Positions 1 to 10,800 of a stretch of 64,000 nucleotides of DNA are shown here, piece after piece. Below the pieces are notes generated by a model. It did not search any database. It saw only the letters and a program-made list of their open reading frames with translations, and was not told the DNA's origin. Made by a program: the position numbers and the translations under genes. This DNA comes from Asterella californica (taxonomy: Eukaryota > Streptophyta > Marchantiopsida > Marchantiales > Aytoniaceae): the NCBI GenBank assembly GCA_036924285.1, contig JAYKYS010000002.1, positions 33,774,501 to 33,838,500 on the forward strand. The letters run 5' to 3'. How positions within the stretch are numbered: the first letter of the stretch is position 1; every line of letters begins with the position of its first letter.

Positions 1-1711
1 CGCAAACCTGTCTCCATCCTCATCATCCTGTCCGACTGCCCATCCAATTGCAACTGGACTTGTATCCACAGTAAGAACCACCGGCCTAGCACCCTTGTAA
101 TCAATCCTTCCCAGAACTAGAGGAGATGATAGTAAAGACTTCAGCTTCCTTACCGCATCAGTATGCTCTTCCTCCCATCTGAACTTATGACCCTTACGCA
201 ACAATCCATACAACGGATCCGCCACATGCGCATAATGAGGAATCCAAATGTGATAGAATACACAAGCACCCAAAAATCTTCTTACTTCTGTCAGCGAGTT
301 GCAAACCTTCTTCATCCTTCCAATCGCATCCACCTTGTTTGGATCTGGCTTCCGACCAAACGATCCACACAAATGACCAACGATCAAAACCTCTCTAACT
401 CCAAATGTAGACTTCGCACCTGACAGCGTAAGATGAACTTCCTCAAGTCGAGATAAGATCTTCTCACAGTCTGCAATGTGATCAGTGACGTATCGCCGAC
501 ACCCCCTCTGATCTAATGCTTCATCCTTCTCATCTTCCACACATCCTTTAATGGGGATGTCATCCAAGAACGGCATCGTCTTTTCAGGAATGAAGTCTCT
601 TAGAACTCGATTCATCCCGTTCATCATGTGTGCTACCGAGTTGGTAGCTCCTTGCGGTAAAGTACACATCCTAACCAACCCCAAAGGTGTCCTCATTGTC
701 GTGAAGCTTCTGCTCTCCTCCGCTAGTTGAAACTGATCATACCCTGAGTAAAGATCTCCCAACGAGTAAATCGCTCTTCCTGCAAACGCTTCTGCAAACT
801 CATCCACAATCGGTCCCACCCCAGCATTTCTGATTGTTACTGCGTTCACCGGCTGCATGTCTTGGATGAATCGCAGCGACCCATTCTTCTTTGGTACAGT
901 AAACCATCTGCTTGAATATGGTGCAAACGACGGCTCCAAGATCTTCATCCGCATCTTCTCCTTCAGCAACTCCACTAGTTTGGGCAAGTGAGCCCGCGGT
1001 ACTGGAATTGGTCTCAGGTTCCATGGCACATGCGGTACCGTGAAGATAACCATCGGGGTAACAACGTACGGATCTACACACCCAATCTCATGTGGCTCAA
1101 AAGCAAATGCTTTCCCATGTCTTGAAAGCATCTCCTTGAAGCACATCCTCTCTTCTGGTAGAAGAGACTCATCAGATCCAATCTTCAGCTCTTCAAGGGT
1201 CTTCTCCGTGAACTTGTGTCCTATCATTACAGGATCTCTCAAACTCTTCTCCTTTGAAGCTCGATCCATCTGTTGGTTGGTGTCTTCCGGCAAAGGACCA
1301 GCAATTGGCTTTACCTTTCTATCCACTGTCTTGTACCTTGTCTCAACTCGAACCTCCGGTGCACGAAATGATTCGATCACCGAATAGACCTCCCTTGAAT
1401 GAATCTGCACGACCTTATCCATATCCTCCCATCCAATAGACATGATCTCTCGCAAAGGATCCTCCAACCCATCCTCTTCATAAACACCAGAAATCCATTC
1501 ATCCCCTTCTAGCTCACCCAACTCTTTCAACATCAACTCAACACCACGCAAATGTTTTTGTTCTTTTCTTCTCAACTCTTCTACCTTCCTGTAAATAGCA
1601 ATCCCACAATCTGAAAAACCAACAAACCCTGTACAAAAGACACTATCTCCATCAAGCGAGAGTACCTTCTCTTGCGCACCACCACAATCCCGCTCTATAG
1701 TGGTACTCAAC
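1..1711 (-). CDS. Element A pol: reverse transcriptase and RNase H (partial)
   Basis: A continuous minus-strand frame runs from about 1711 to the window edge without a stop. It encodes a linker, then reverse transcriptase with WFTVPKK, FIQDMQPVN, LGDLYSGYDQFQ and the catalytic motif MPFLDDIPIKGC near 570, followed by the RNase H start with the motif TVDTSP near 70. It has no obvious own start codon and lies in the -1 frame relative to protease, so it is probably made by ribosomal frameshifting at 1713-1719. The active-site motif is FLDD instead of the usual YxDD of plant Ty3/gypsy elements. Integrase is outside the window. The aligned protein in element D (7883-11011) confirms the frame. Confidence 0.85.
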
Positions 1712-2780
1712 GAAAATCCTTGAACTCTTCACTCACCCTTGGAAGTGGCTTCTCCCTCAAACGATCTCGGTTGCGCTCGTGATTGGACGGTACAGTCAGG
1801 AATTGTACCGCTCTCTTCCCATCTTGACTTCGGATCCTAGCATAAGCAGATCCGTCGTCCAGTACCTTTGTCTCCATCCGAGTTGCTATGATGAAAGGTT
1901 GTCCAAGAATGAGTGGATATGATGTTGCTTCCTGAACAAAAAAATTCTGCTCGATAGCAACATCACCTATGCGCACTCTGATGTCCGGACAAGCTCCATA
2001 CAAGTCTCCTCTTGTGTTGTTGGCTGCTCTTATGACCCATCCATGTTCTGTGTCGATCGGCCACTTCTTCTTCTTGTATAGCTCCTTGGACATGATGTTG
2101 ATTTCTGATCCATGATCGATCAGAGCAACCACTGGTTCATCCAAGTCCTCGATTCTCACCAACGTCTCCGTCGTAGCTCGAGCCCAGTGACTATGGCTGT
2201 AATGACTTGAGCTCCGCTTCCCATCCTCCTCTTCATCCTCAAAATGCACCCTGCGCCTTCGATCTCTTTCTTCCTCCGGAGAATAGACACTGCACCTTGC
2301 AAGCTCCCTCTCCTCATCCACAAACATCCTAGTATCCAAGGCATGTGATAAACCAGTCTCACCCGTAATTTGTCGTTTCCGTTTGATGACATCGATGATG
2401 ACATCATGAAACTCACGCTTGGCGATGCCTAACACTTCTCTCAAAGTAAACTCCACCTTCGCATTCAGAATGCGATCTTCCAAGACTCCCTTCAAGTCTG
2501 TTGAAGCCTCGATATCCGACTGTAGCTTGTACGCAGCCGGCTTACCCTTCTCCTTCTGAGATTTCTCCTTCGATGGAGAAGGAGCATCGTCCATCGGTAG
2601 GTCTTGAGCTCCTGCATCCCGAAGCTCTTGGCGAACCTTCTCCCCTCGAGTCTGTCTCTTTGAAGAAGTCCCTTCTCCTGAATCCTCTGAATCTCGCCTT
2701 CTCTTCTCTTCCAACAACGCTTCGTGTTGGTTCTTGGCGATGTACGCATGCACCGATAGAGCTTCTATCGGATCCTCCAT
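1707..2780 (-). CDS. Element A protease region
   Basis: This 357-residue frame covers the Gag C-terminal linker and the retropepsin. The first about 190 residues are charged and low in complexity (Lys/Glu-rich), with a conserved block VEFTLREVLGIAKREFHD. The protease core follows: VALIDHGSEINIMS, with DHG at the catalytic triad place where DTG or DSG is usual, then the strand PLILGQPFI typical of the flap-to-C-terminal part of retropepsins. The ATG overlaps the end of the gag frame by 16 bases and is one base out of frame with it. In element D and in the A-like fragment at 15949-16913 the same two regions are fused in one frame, so the break in A is probably a one-base loss and the ATG may not be a natural start. 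Confidence 0.8.
   Translation of the reverse strand: MEDPIEALSVHAYIAKNQHEALLEEKRRRDSEDSGEGTSSKRQTRGEKVRQELRDAGAQDLPMDDAPSPSKEKSQKEKGKPAAYKLQSDIEASTDLKGVLEDRILNAKVEFTLREVLGIAKREFHDVIIDVIKRKRQITGETGLSHALDTRMFVDEERELARCSVYSPEEERDRRRRVHFEDEEEDGKRSSSHYSHSHWARATTETLVRIEDLDEPVVALIDHGSEINIMSKELYKKKKWPIDTEHGWVIRAANNTRGDLYGACPDIRVRIGDVAIEQNFFVQEATSYPLILGQPFIIATRMETKVLDDGSAYARIRSQDGKRAVQFLTVPSNHERNRDRLREKPLPRVSEEFKDFR
1713..1719 (-). promoter_or_regulatory. Candidate -1 ribosomal frameshift heptamer (element A)
   Basis: The minus-strand heptamer G GAT TTT sits in the protease frame, one codon before the protease stop TGA (1709-1707). Slipping back one base enters the pol frame (TCG TTG AGT ACC), which is then open to the window edge. 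GGATTTT is a heptamer I know from plant RNA virus frameshifting. Element D has GGGTTTT at the equivalent place, which supports function. No downstream RNA structure was modelled. Confidence 0.6.
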
Positions 2781-4162
2781 CCAGTATCCCTTCTGATCGT
2801 TGCAGCTGTCCTCTGCAACGTCTCACGTGCCATCTTCCCTTTCTGTTTCATGGAGATGGCAGATGACCACAACTCACTTGGCTCAACTTGCTTGTTGAAA
2901 CTCCTCTCAGCCTGATCCTCAACCCTTGTGCCATAAGTTCCAGCTTCCACCATTGCAACTGCTTGCGCTGATAGGTGGTCCTCAACCAACTTCTTCATCC
3001 CTCCCCTACCAAAGTTGGTCTGAAGAAGTGCACCAGTATCCCTCAACGCTACCTTCCCATCCTTCCAGAAGATCACTCCTTGCTGCAGAATATCTGTGAA
3101 CTCCTTGCAATCTCTGCGCGGATGATCAGTACCATCGCACCAGATACACCGCTGGATCCAGCCTTGCTTCTCAACCGGTCTTACTCCACTTGTAGATCCC
3201 TTCTCTTCCAATCTGGTGAGCTTGATCTGCAGATCTCTCATTCCACGCAATATCTCCTCAAGGTTTGAGTCATCCTTCTTCGGAGATACCATGGGTGCCT
3301 GAACAACTGGAACAACTGGAACAACCGGAACAACAGGAACAGCTGGAGCAACAGGTACTACTTGTCTAGCAACAGGAACTGATCGGACTACAGGAACAGG
3401 TGTTACAGCTGTAGGTGTTGGCGCCAGTCTCCTAACAGGAACTTTCTCTCGTCTCCGCTCCCTCTTGGTAAGCAGACCAACAGCTTCCTCAACCTTCTTC
3501 CAGCTGCTGGTCAATCCATCGTCCTCCTCCCGGTCTTCCAGAAGTACCTCTAGCTTCTCCTGCAACTTCTCATCTGCAGCCCGAAGAAATAGCTCTGTCT
3601 TGTTGGACTGCAACGTCAACTTCTCCATCCTGGTCAGCCGTGAAAACTGCTTCTCAAACTCTCTGAGCAACTCAGTAGCTTGTAAACCCTTCCTTGGTTG
3701 CTCAACCCACTCCAAGAATGACTTCTTGGTGACTCGATCAGAGTCTTCCAAGAAGTACTCATCCATCAAGGCACGAGCAAAAGTCTCCCAATCCTTGTTA
3801 AAATGCTTCGTTAGCATTTTAACATGATCCCTAATCTCTGGAGCTGCTGCCAACTCAAACGTCTCAATCATCTCATCTTCTGAGACCCGGTTCAGCTCCA
3901 TCTCCTTCACATAATGTCTCAGATACCTTGAGACATCTCTTCCATCAAACTGGTCAATCCTGCTGACCACCGCTTGTAGCGCCTTTGTTGCCAAAGCTTC
4001 CTTCCGCTCATCAGATTGTTGCTGCCGTAAGAACATAGTGAAAGCTTGGAACATCGATGCAGTCGCTGGATCCAACTGCACCTTCGGCAACCCACTTGAA
4101 CCACTAGCTCCATCTCCATCACCTTTCCCATCCCCACTCATGACTGCCAATCCCTTCTTCAA
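2765..4162 (-). CDS. Element A Gag
   Basis: This 465-residue Gag protein would form the virus-like particle and bind the element RNA. The N-terminus is Gly/Asp/Ser-rich; a second Met (MSGDGKGDG) at 4141 is a likely alternative start. Residues about 50-230 form a helical capsid-like region (for example WETFARALMDEYFLEDS). A Pro/Val-rich repeat follows at about 245-295. A single zinc knuckle CIWCDGTDHPRRDC (C-x2-C-x4-H-x4-C) lies near residue 340. The frame ends at TAG in 2765-2767, directly after RRDTGW, where related copies continue into protease. Element D's remaining gag aligns from about residue 300. Confidence 0.85.
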   Translation of the reverse strand: MKKGLAVMSGDGKGDGDGASGSSGLPKVQLDPATASMFQAFTMFLRQQQSDERKEALATKALQAVVSRIDQFDGRDVSRYLRHYVKEMELNRVSEDEMIETFELAAAPEIRDHVKMLTKHFNKDWETFARALMDEYFLEDSDRVTKKSFLEWVEQPRKGLQATELLREFEKQFSRLTRMEKLTLQSNKTELFLRAADEKLQEKLEVLLEDREEDDGLTSSWKKVEEAVGLLTKRERRREKVPVRRLAPTPTAVTPVPVVRSVPVARQVVPVAPAVPVVPVVPVVPVVQAPMVSPKKDDSNLEEILRGMRDLQIKLTRLEEKGSTSGVRPVEKQGWIQRCIWCDGTDHPRRDCKEFTDILQQGVIFWKDGKVALRDTGALLQTNFGRGGMKKLVEDHLSAQAVAMVEAGTYGTRVEDQAERSFNKQVEPSELWSSAISMKQKGKMARETLQRTAATIRRDTGWRIR

Positions 4163-4196
4163 AGTTCACACACAGAAGAAATCTCCACCCCAGACC

Positions 4197-4214
4197 TTCA
4201 CGTCGAGTTCACCA
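4197..4214 (-). other. Candidate primer binding site (element A)
   Basis: Reading on the minus strand, TGGTGAACTCGACGTGAA begins 8 bases after the proposed LTR end. It starts with TGG, as expected for pairing with a tRNA CCA end. I could not match it to a specific plant tRNA, and the 8-base gap is longer than usual, so this is tentative. Confidence 0.35.
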
Positions 4215-4222
4215 CCGTATCG

Positions 4223-5888
4223 TGTCGGATATTTTGTGCGTGAAGGATGTCCAGGAAAACGCGAGGTTCCTGGCTGTGGAGATGCTGTGTGCCAAACAGA
4301 GACAAGACAGAGAAGAACAACCACGAAAAAGGAATGCTGCGATATATACCACTCTGAAAGTATGTACACTGTCGATTCTTTCTCCAAACAGCACAAAACT
4401 GAGGAAAAGACCAGAGCGGTCTGTAACCTACTTCAGAAGCCCTAAAACAAACCCCTGAAACGTAACCCTAGTCTGAAATCGCCAAAACGTAGCTCAAAGC
4501 AAGAGGAACTTCTCTTTGCTAACAACCAGAGCCACAACAGTATCATGCGATCCAAACCCAAGTCCAAACCACATCCACACACTAGCTCTTGGCTAAAGCT
4601 AGCTACCACAAGCTATACACAACCAACTAAGTCCTTAACGAACTCAAAAGGACGAAACCTGTAGCGAAGGAACCGAAAAAGACCTATCTGGGAACTTTCT
4701 CCTTTCACCAAACGATCTTCAAATGTTGATAGGGTCTCCTTCCCTGACTCCGTTGGCCCAAGAAACCTTCAGATCCGGCTCCCGATAGTTGAGATATCGC
4801 TAATTTTCGGTCGCAGGTGACTGAACCTTCAAAAACTCCTCCCTGCGGCTTAAAACCGCTCACACCGCACAAACGGATCGTCTAAACTGATATCCGTCTT
4901 CGCTGGTAGGTAGATCTGGCTACTCTGAACCCAACAAGACTCCAAACAAGCCGTTTGGAGTTCCCCTTGCAAAACTACTCGAGAAATTTGGTCGCAGGCT
5001 ACAAAAAACTGACGTAAATCGGCTCCCTGCGGCTCAAATTTGCTCACCACACCCAAACCAACAATCCAATTCACTTACAGTCTTCTCCTATGCGTACATG
5101 AGGACTCCCTGATCGCGTAGGCACCAAGAACGAAGAGCTTGGCTCACCGATCGCGAAGAACAATCCAATCTCAGGTCGCAGGCGATGAAAACCTGACGCA
5201 AGCGCTTCCCTGCGAGCCAATTTCTCTCACAACTCTCAAACCGCCCGATAAAACTTTGTATCGTCTTCAATTTCCTGAAGAACTCGTTGTTCTGATCCCG
5301 ATGGATCCAAGGACAGCAAGTTTGGACTCCGGAACGACCCGAACGGTCCAACTCTCCTTCACAGGTAACTGAAAACCTCAATTCTGCTCCCTGCGTCTCA
5401 ATTTCTCCCAGAACACAACCCCCTGATCCGTCTCTTCAAGAACCGTCTTAACCTGTGCGTAGCCTGCACAGATCTGAACCCGATGACACCTTGCGCGCGT
5501 GTATTGGACTTCCCAATTCTCCAAAACATCCACCGACAGGTCGCAGGAACAAGCAAGCCCCTTAAGCAGCCCCCTTGCAACAGTCTGTACGTACGAAGTT
5601 CAACTCTCAATAATCTGAATAATAAGAAGCAGGCCCCTTGCGTCTTTGATATAACCCTGAAGCCCTGAATACCCAATCAGCAAGTAACTAGGGGTCTAGC
5701 TTGTTTTCTCCATCTTTCGAGTCCTGTAACTTCTTCACTATGCGTCCAAACGAAGTAGACAAAGTGCCTATGGAAAGCTGACAAGGAGCTCTACCCATCT
5801 ATGCGATGAAAACAAAGATCCGAAATGGTGCCAAAAACCCATAAGCTGGGGCCTAGCTTGTCTTCTCATGAGTGTCTTTGGAGCGACA
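4223..5888 (-). repeat. Element A 5' LTR
   Basis: On the minus strand the segment starts TGTCGCTCC and ends ATCCGACA, giving the terminal inverted repeat TGTCG...CGACA. The same termini bound the 3' LTR of element D. Its left end lies just before a TGG-initiated candidate primer binding site, and its right end is where element D's gag sequence resumes. Inside, a degenerate unit of about 180-190 bases recurs at about 4810, 4990, 5175, 5360 and 5540, each with the core GTCGCAGG followed by CTCCCTGCG-like sequence. The partner LTR is outside the window, so the length (1666 bases) rests on terminal motifs only. Confidence 0.65.
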
Positions 5889-7547
5889 AGCATCGAAGTT
5901 TGAATTTCAAGTAGGAGCCGGTCCACGACACGACACCGCTTTGGTAATTGCTAGAGAGGAAGACTCACCGCTTGATGAGTTGATTAAGGGTATGAAGGAG
6001 CTTAAGCTTAAGCTCATTAGGTTAGAAGAGAAGGAGCAGAATGTACAGCCTGCTATGCAGAGACCTCAGATGAGAGAAGGCTTTGTTCATCGTTGTATAT
6101 GGTGTGATAGCCTAGACCATGTAAGAAGAGATTGTGGGGAGTTTTCAGATGCATTGAGGAAGGATCTTATCTTCTTCAAAGATGGTAAGATCCATTTGAG
6201 AGAGACTGGGATGATGCTGGGAACCAACTTTGGCAAGGGTGGTATGAAGAGACTTGTGAATGATATATCAGCATCACATGCTGTTTCTCTTGTGAATGCT
6301 GCTACGTGTGGAGTGAAAGTGGAAATGGAGAGAGAGAAAGGGACTACTGGGTTGTGGTCAGATGTAGTGCGGTCCGTAGCTAGAACAGAGCTAGATAAGG
6401 ATGTGCTACGAAGGGTTGGCAACTCAATTCGAGAGACTACAGGATGGAATGACCCTGTGGATACTATGTCAGTACATGCTTATGTTGCACGAAGTCATCA
6501 TGAAGCTGTACTAGAAGAAAAACGCAGGAGGGAGGATGCAGGTGAGGCTTCTACAGCCAAACGACCTGCTACAAGGAGTGAAAGGGCTAGACCAGATGCA
6601 AGACAGGAGACAACACCTACTCGGGAGGAGACTATGGAGGATCTACCATCTACAACACCAAAGGAGAAGGAGAGAAGCAAAGAGAAGGGTAAGATGCCTG
6701 CATACAAACTTCAGTCTGACATTGAGATTGCTACAGACTTGAAGCAGGTGTTAGAGAACCGTATCTTGAATGGGAAAGTTGAGTTTACTTTGGGTGAGAT
6801 TCTTGGGATTGCAAAGCGTGAGTTCCATGAGGTTATTATAGATATCATCGAGAGGAAACGTCAGATTTTGGGTGAAGCAGCTACGCTTAACGCTCTAGGG
6901 ACCAAACTGTCGGAAGATGAGGAAGATGAGATTGCTGGTTATTGCTCTCAAGTATCAGAGGGAAGATCAGATCAGCACGTGAGGTTTGAAGATGAGGTGG
7001 AAGCATCGCAGAAGAGCCATTATTCTCACAACCATTGGGCGAGAGCAACCACAAAGACCTTAGTGAAGCTGGGAGATCTAGAGGAACCTGTGGTGGCATT
7101 GATTGATCATGGCTCAGAGATTAATCTGATGTCTAAGGAGCTGTACAAGCGTGGGAGGTGGTCTATAGACACCGACCATGGATGGCTTATCCGTGCTGCC
7201 AACAACCAGAGGGGAGAACTCTATGGTGCTTGTCCCAACATCAAGGTAACTGTGGGTGACATCAGTGATGTTCAGAATTTCTTTGTGCAAGACATGTCAA
7301 CCTATCCTATCATTCTAGGACAGCCTTACATTACTGCTGTTAGAATGGAGACACGAGTTATGGATGATGGTTCAGCCTATGTAGAGACGGCAAAAGAGCT
7401 GTTCAGTTTTTTACTGTTGCTGCAGAACATGAGAGGAATCGTGATAGCTTGAGAGACCGTCCACTGCCTAAGATTACTCAGGAGTTTAGAGAGTCTAGGG
7501 GTTTTGGCAGAGTACCATTGAAGAGCGAGACTTCAACGGTACAGTAG
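5889..7547 (+). pseudogene. Element D gag-protease fusion, broken
   Basis: The frame starts inside Gag, cut by A, and covers the zinc knuckle CIWCDSLDHVRRDC, then continues without a stop into the linker and protease. That contrasts with element A, where the two are in different frames. The protease motif is VALIDHGSEINLMS, again with DHG, followed by IILGQPYI. Near 7380 a one-base shift ends the long frame early at 7452; the adjacent frame continues the family sequence (AEHERNRD, PLPKITQEF) to a TAG at 7545-7547. The first codons at 5868-5888 belong to A's LTR, so any apparent start there is an artefact. Confidence 0.8.
7499..7505 (+). promoter_or_regulatory. Candidate -1 ribosomal frameshift heptamer (element D)
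   Basis: G GGT TTT lies in the protease frame (codons AGG GGT TTT GGC). A -1 slip enters the frame TGG CAG AGT ACC, which is the pol frame of 7883-11011. GGGTTTT is a known -1 shift heptamer. Its place matches the GGATTTT of element A. Confidence 0.6.
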
Positions 7548-7882
7548 AGATAGGATTCTCGCCTGATCCAGTAGAGCAAGAAGCTTTATCCACTAGCTTC
7601 TTAGGACTGACATCATGTGGATCAGTGTGTTATAGGAAGGTTGAGAATCTGAAGAGGTTTGAGAGACAACATGTGAAGTATGTACAGCAGTCTTTGAGAG
7701 ATAGTGGAGAGTTAGCAGGAGATGAATACATATCTGGAGTGTTTGAAGAGTAGTATTTGGTAGATACTATAGGGGAGTTGAAATCTATATTAGAAAGCTC
7801 TACAGATGATGTAGATAGAGTGGTGAGAGTGAGCTCCAAGGAGCTTTATGATGTAATTGATAAGTTTATAGATTGACAAGAA

Positions 7883-10800
7883 GTGTATGTGGAGACCAAG
7901 TACAAGTCAGTGGCAAAGAAAGTCAAACCAGTGGCTTTGCCTTTGTCACTCGATTACAATCAGAAGATGGAGCAAGCTGCACGAGAACCCACGCTCAGAG
8001 GACCGAGAAGAATTGGACACCAGTTCACAGAAACAACACTGAAGGAGCTGAAGATTGGAGGTGATGGATTTCTTACCGAGCAAGAGAAGAAGAGCTTCAG
8101 GGGGATGCTATCTAGGCATGGTAAGGCGTTTGCGTTTGAGTCACATGAAGTAGGATGTGTAGATCCAAGTGTAGTTGCACCTATGGTAATCTTTACTATA
8201 CCGCATGTGCCTTGGAATCTACGTCCTATCCCTGTACCTAGAGCTCATCTACCAAAGCTGATAGACTTGCTCAATGAGAGGATTAGGATGGGTATCTTGG
8301 AACCATCTATAGCTCCCTACTCTAGCAGATGGTTTACTGTTCCGAAGAAGAGTGGAGCTTTGAGATTTATTCAAGATATGCAGCCAGTTAACAAGGTGAC
8401 TATCAGGAATATGAGTATAGGACCTATTGTAGACGAGTTTGCAGAGGCTTTTGCTGGTCGTGCTATCTATTCAATGGGAGACTTATATTCAGGTTATGAT
8501 CAGTTTCAGTTATCCTCTGAGAGTAGAGACTTGACTACAATGAGGACACCTTTGGAGTTACTAAGGATGTGCACCTTGCCACAAGGTGCTACCAATTCTG
8601 TAGCACATATGATGAATGGCATGAATAAAGTTTTGAGGGATTTCATTACTGAAAAAACTATGCCATTCCTTGATGATGTGCCGATCAAAGGGTGTGCTGA
8701 GGAGGAGAAGAATGAGGTAATGGATCAGAGGGGGTGCCGTAAGTTTGTTGCAGATCACATAGCCGACTGTGATAAGATATTGAGTCGACTGGAGGAGGTT
8801 CATTTGACTTTATCAGGAGCAAAGTCTGTATTTGGAGAACATGAGGTGTTGATTGTGGGGCATCTATGTGGATCTTATGGTCGGAAACCTTGTCCAAACA
8901 AGGTTGATGCCATCCGAAGGATGAAGGAGACATGTGGATCAGTTACTGAGGTGAGAAGGTTTCTAGGTGCATGTGTGTTTTATCATATATGGATTCCACA
9001 CTTTGCACATGTAGCAGATCCGTTGTACAAGTTGCTGAGGAAGGGGCAGAGATTTCAGTGGCAAGAGGAGCAAAGCGAGTCTATGAAGAAGTTGAAGGAT
9101 CTGTTGTCTTCACCACCAACCCTACGGAAGGTAACATATGAGTTGGGCAGATCTGTTATCATTACTGTTGATACTAGTCCTATTGGCATTGGATGGGCTA
9201 TAGGACAGGATGATGAGGATGGAAATAGATATGTGGTGCGTTTTGGAGCTAAGGTGTTAAGTTCACGGCAGAGAGACTACCCTCAAGTCAAGAGAGAGCT
9301 ATGGGGAGTAGTTACTGCGATGAAGAGTGATAAGGAATACTTGATAGGAGCACCTGTGGTTGTGGAGACAGATTGCTTACCTCTCTTGGGAATGATCACT
9401 AGCTGTACAACTCCAGATATTGCTATGTTGAGGTGGATAGCATATATCAAGTCATTGAACCCAGAGTTTAGACATATTGCAGGAAAAGACAATCCTGTGG
9501 CAGATATGTTATCAAGGGTTAGGTATTACGATGAGAAAAAAATGATAGATGATCAGGAGGATGTGGGAACAGAGTTCTATTCTAGTGCTCTTGCTAGAAG
9601 GGATAGAAGCTGTTTTGCAGCTCCATTGGAGTTATTTGAGGAAACTATGTACGATGGCGAGTGGTTGGATCTTGGGCGCTATTTGAGTTCATTGGAAAGG
9701 CAAGAAAACTGGTCTGATGCAGATTTCAAGAGGATCCGTAGAACAGCTTATGGGTACTTTTTATATGGAGGACATCTATGGAAGCGCCCTAAGCTACAAG
9801 GAGGTGTACCACAGCGGGTGGTATGTGACCTAGAATTGCAACAAAAGCTGATCAAGGAGTTCCATGAGAGTCTATGGGCCGGTCATAGAGGAGTTTGGGC
9901 TACATTTGCCAAGATAAAGGAGAAGTATTGGTGGAAGGGTATGTATAAGGATGTAGTGCAGTTTGTTTCATCCTGTATACCTTGCCAGATGTATTCCAAC
10001 ATACGTCATCGTGATGGATTGCATCCTACTTATCCTTTAGCCATTCATTACAAATGGGTAGTTGATCTGGTAACTATGCCATTTGGACTTGGACAAATGA
10101 GGTATCTAGTCTTGGCTAGAGAAGATCTATCTAACCAAGTCGAAGGCCGTGCCCTGAGGACAAAGACCACTGCTAGTGTCTGCCGCTTTCTACTTGAAGA
10201 TGTTGTTTGTAGGTATGGGTGTGTGGGAAAGATTACTGCAGATAGGGGTGAGCTGGATTCACAAGAAGCAGTTGAGTTCTTCAAGCGATTGGGAATCAAG
10301 CTGGCATTAACCACTGCTTACAATCCTGAAGGGAATGGCAAGAGCGAACGAGGTCATCCGCCAATCATCAAAGCTTTGGTAAAAGCTTGCAAGGGTAAGA
10401 TCCGTGAATGGCCTAGACTGCTACCATTTGCTTTATGGGCAGATCGTACAACTCATAGTACCGTTACAGGTTACATGCCAGCAGAGTTGATACTAGGACA
10501 AAAACCTGTGATGCCGATTGAGGAGGTTGTGCCTACTTGGAATGTTTTGCCATGGGAAGATGGTAGAAGTACGGAGGATCTTCTTGCATTAAGGATCCAG
10601 CAGTTAGAACGGAGACCTGAGGATGTTGCCAAAGCTGTGGAAAGGTTGAAGACTGCTAGAGAGAGAAACAAAGGCAGATTTGATAGAACGCATAGATTAC
10701 GACCCAAACCAGTTAAAGAAGGTGATTGGGTGTTAGTCTATGATAGTAGTCTTGATAATCAGCATAGCACCATCAGAAAGTTTTCCAAGAGATGGTTCGG

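Larger units (their letters stand above)
1..5888 (-). mobile_element. Ty3/gypsy retrotransposon A, 5' part
   Basis: This is a partial LTR retrotransposon on the minus strand. In its own direction it reads 5' LTR (5888-4223), a candidate primer binding site, gag, protease, then reverse transcriptase and RNase H, and it leaves the window before integrase and the 3' LTR. The right end abuts the middle of another element's gag (element D), so A inserted into D. It is the better preserved of the two related copies: pol is open to the window edge. Lineage marks shared with D are the LTR termini TGTCG...CGACA, the RT motif FLDD and the protease motif DHG. The target duplication cannot be checked because the other end is outside. 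Confidence 0.85.

Noticed and set aside
800..1081. 93-residue minus-strand ORF over element A RT
   Set aside because: It is a shadow of the pol frame, which is open across the same bases and carries RT motifs.
5868..5888. ATG or GTG start for element D gag at 5868-5872
   Set aside because: These bases belong to the LTR of element A inserted in D; the natural gag start is elsewhere.
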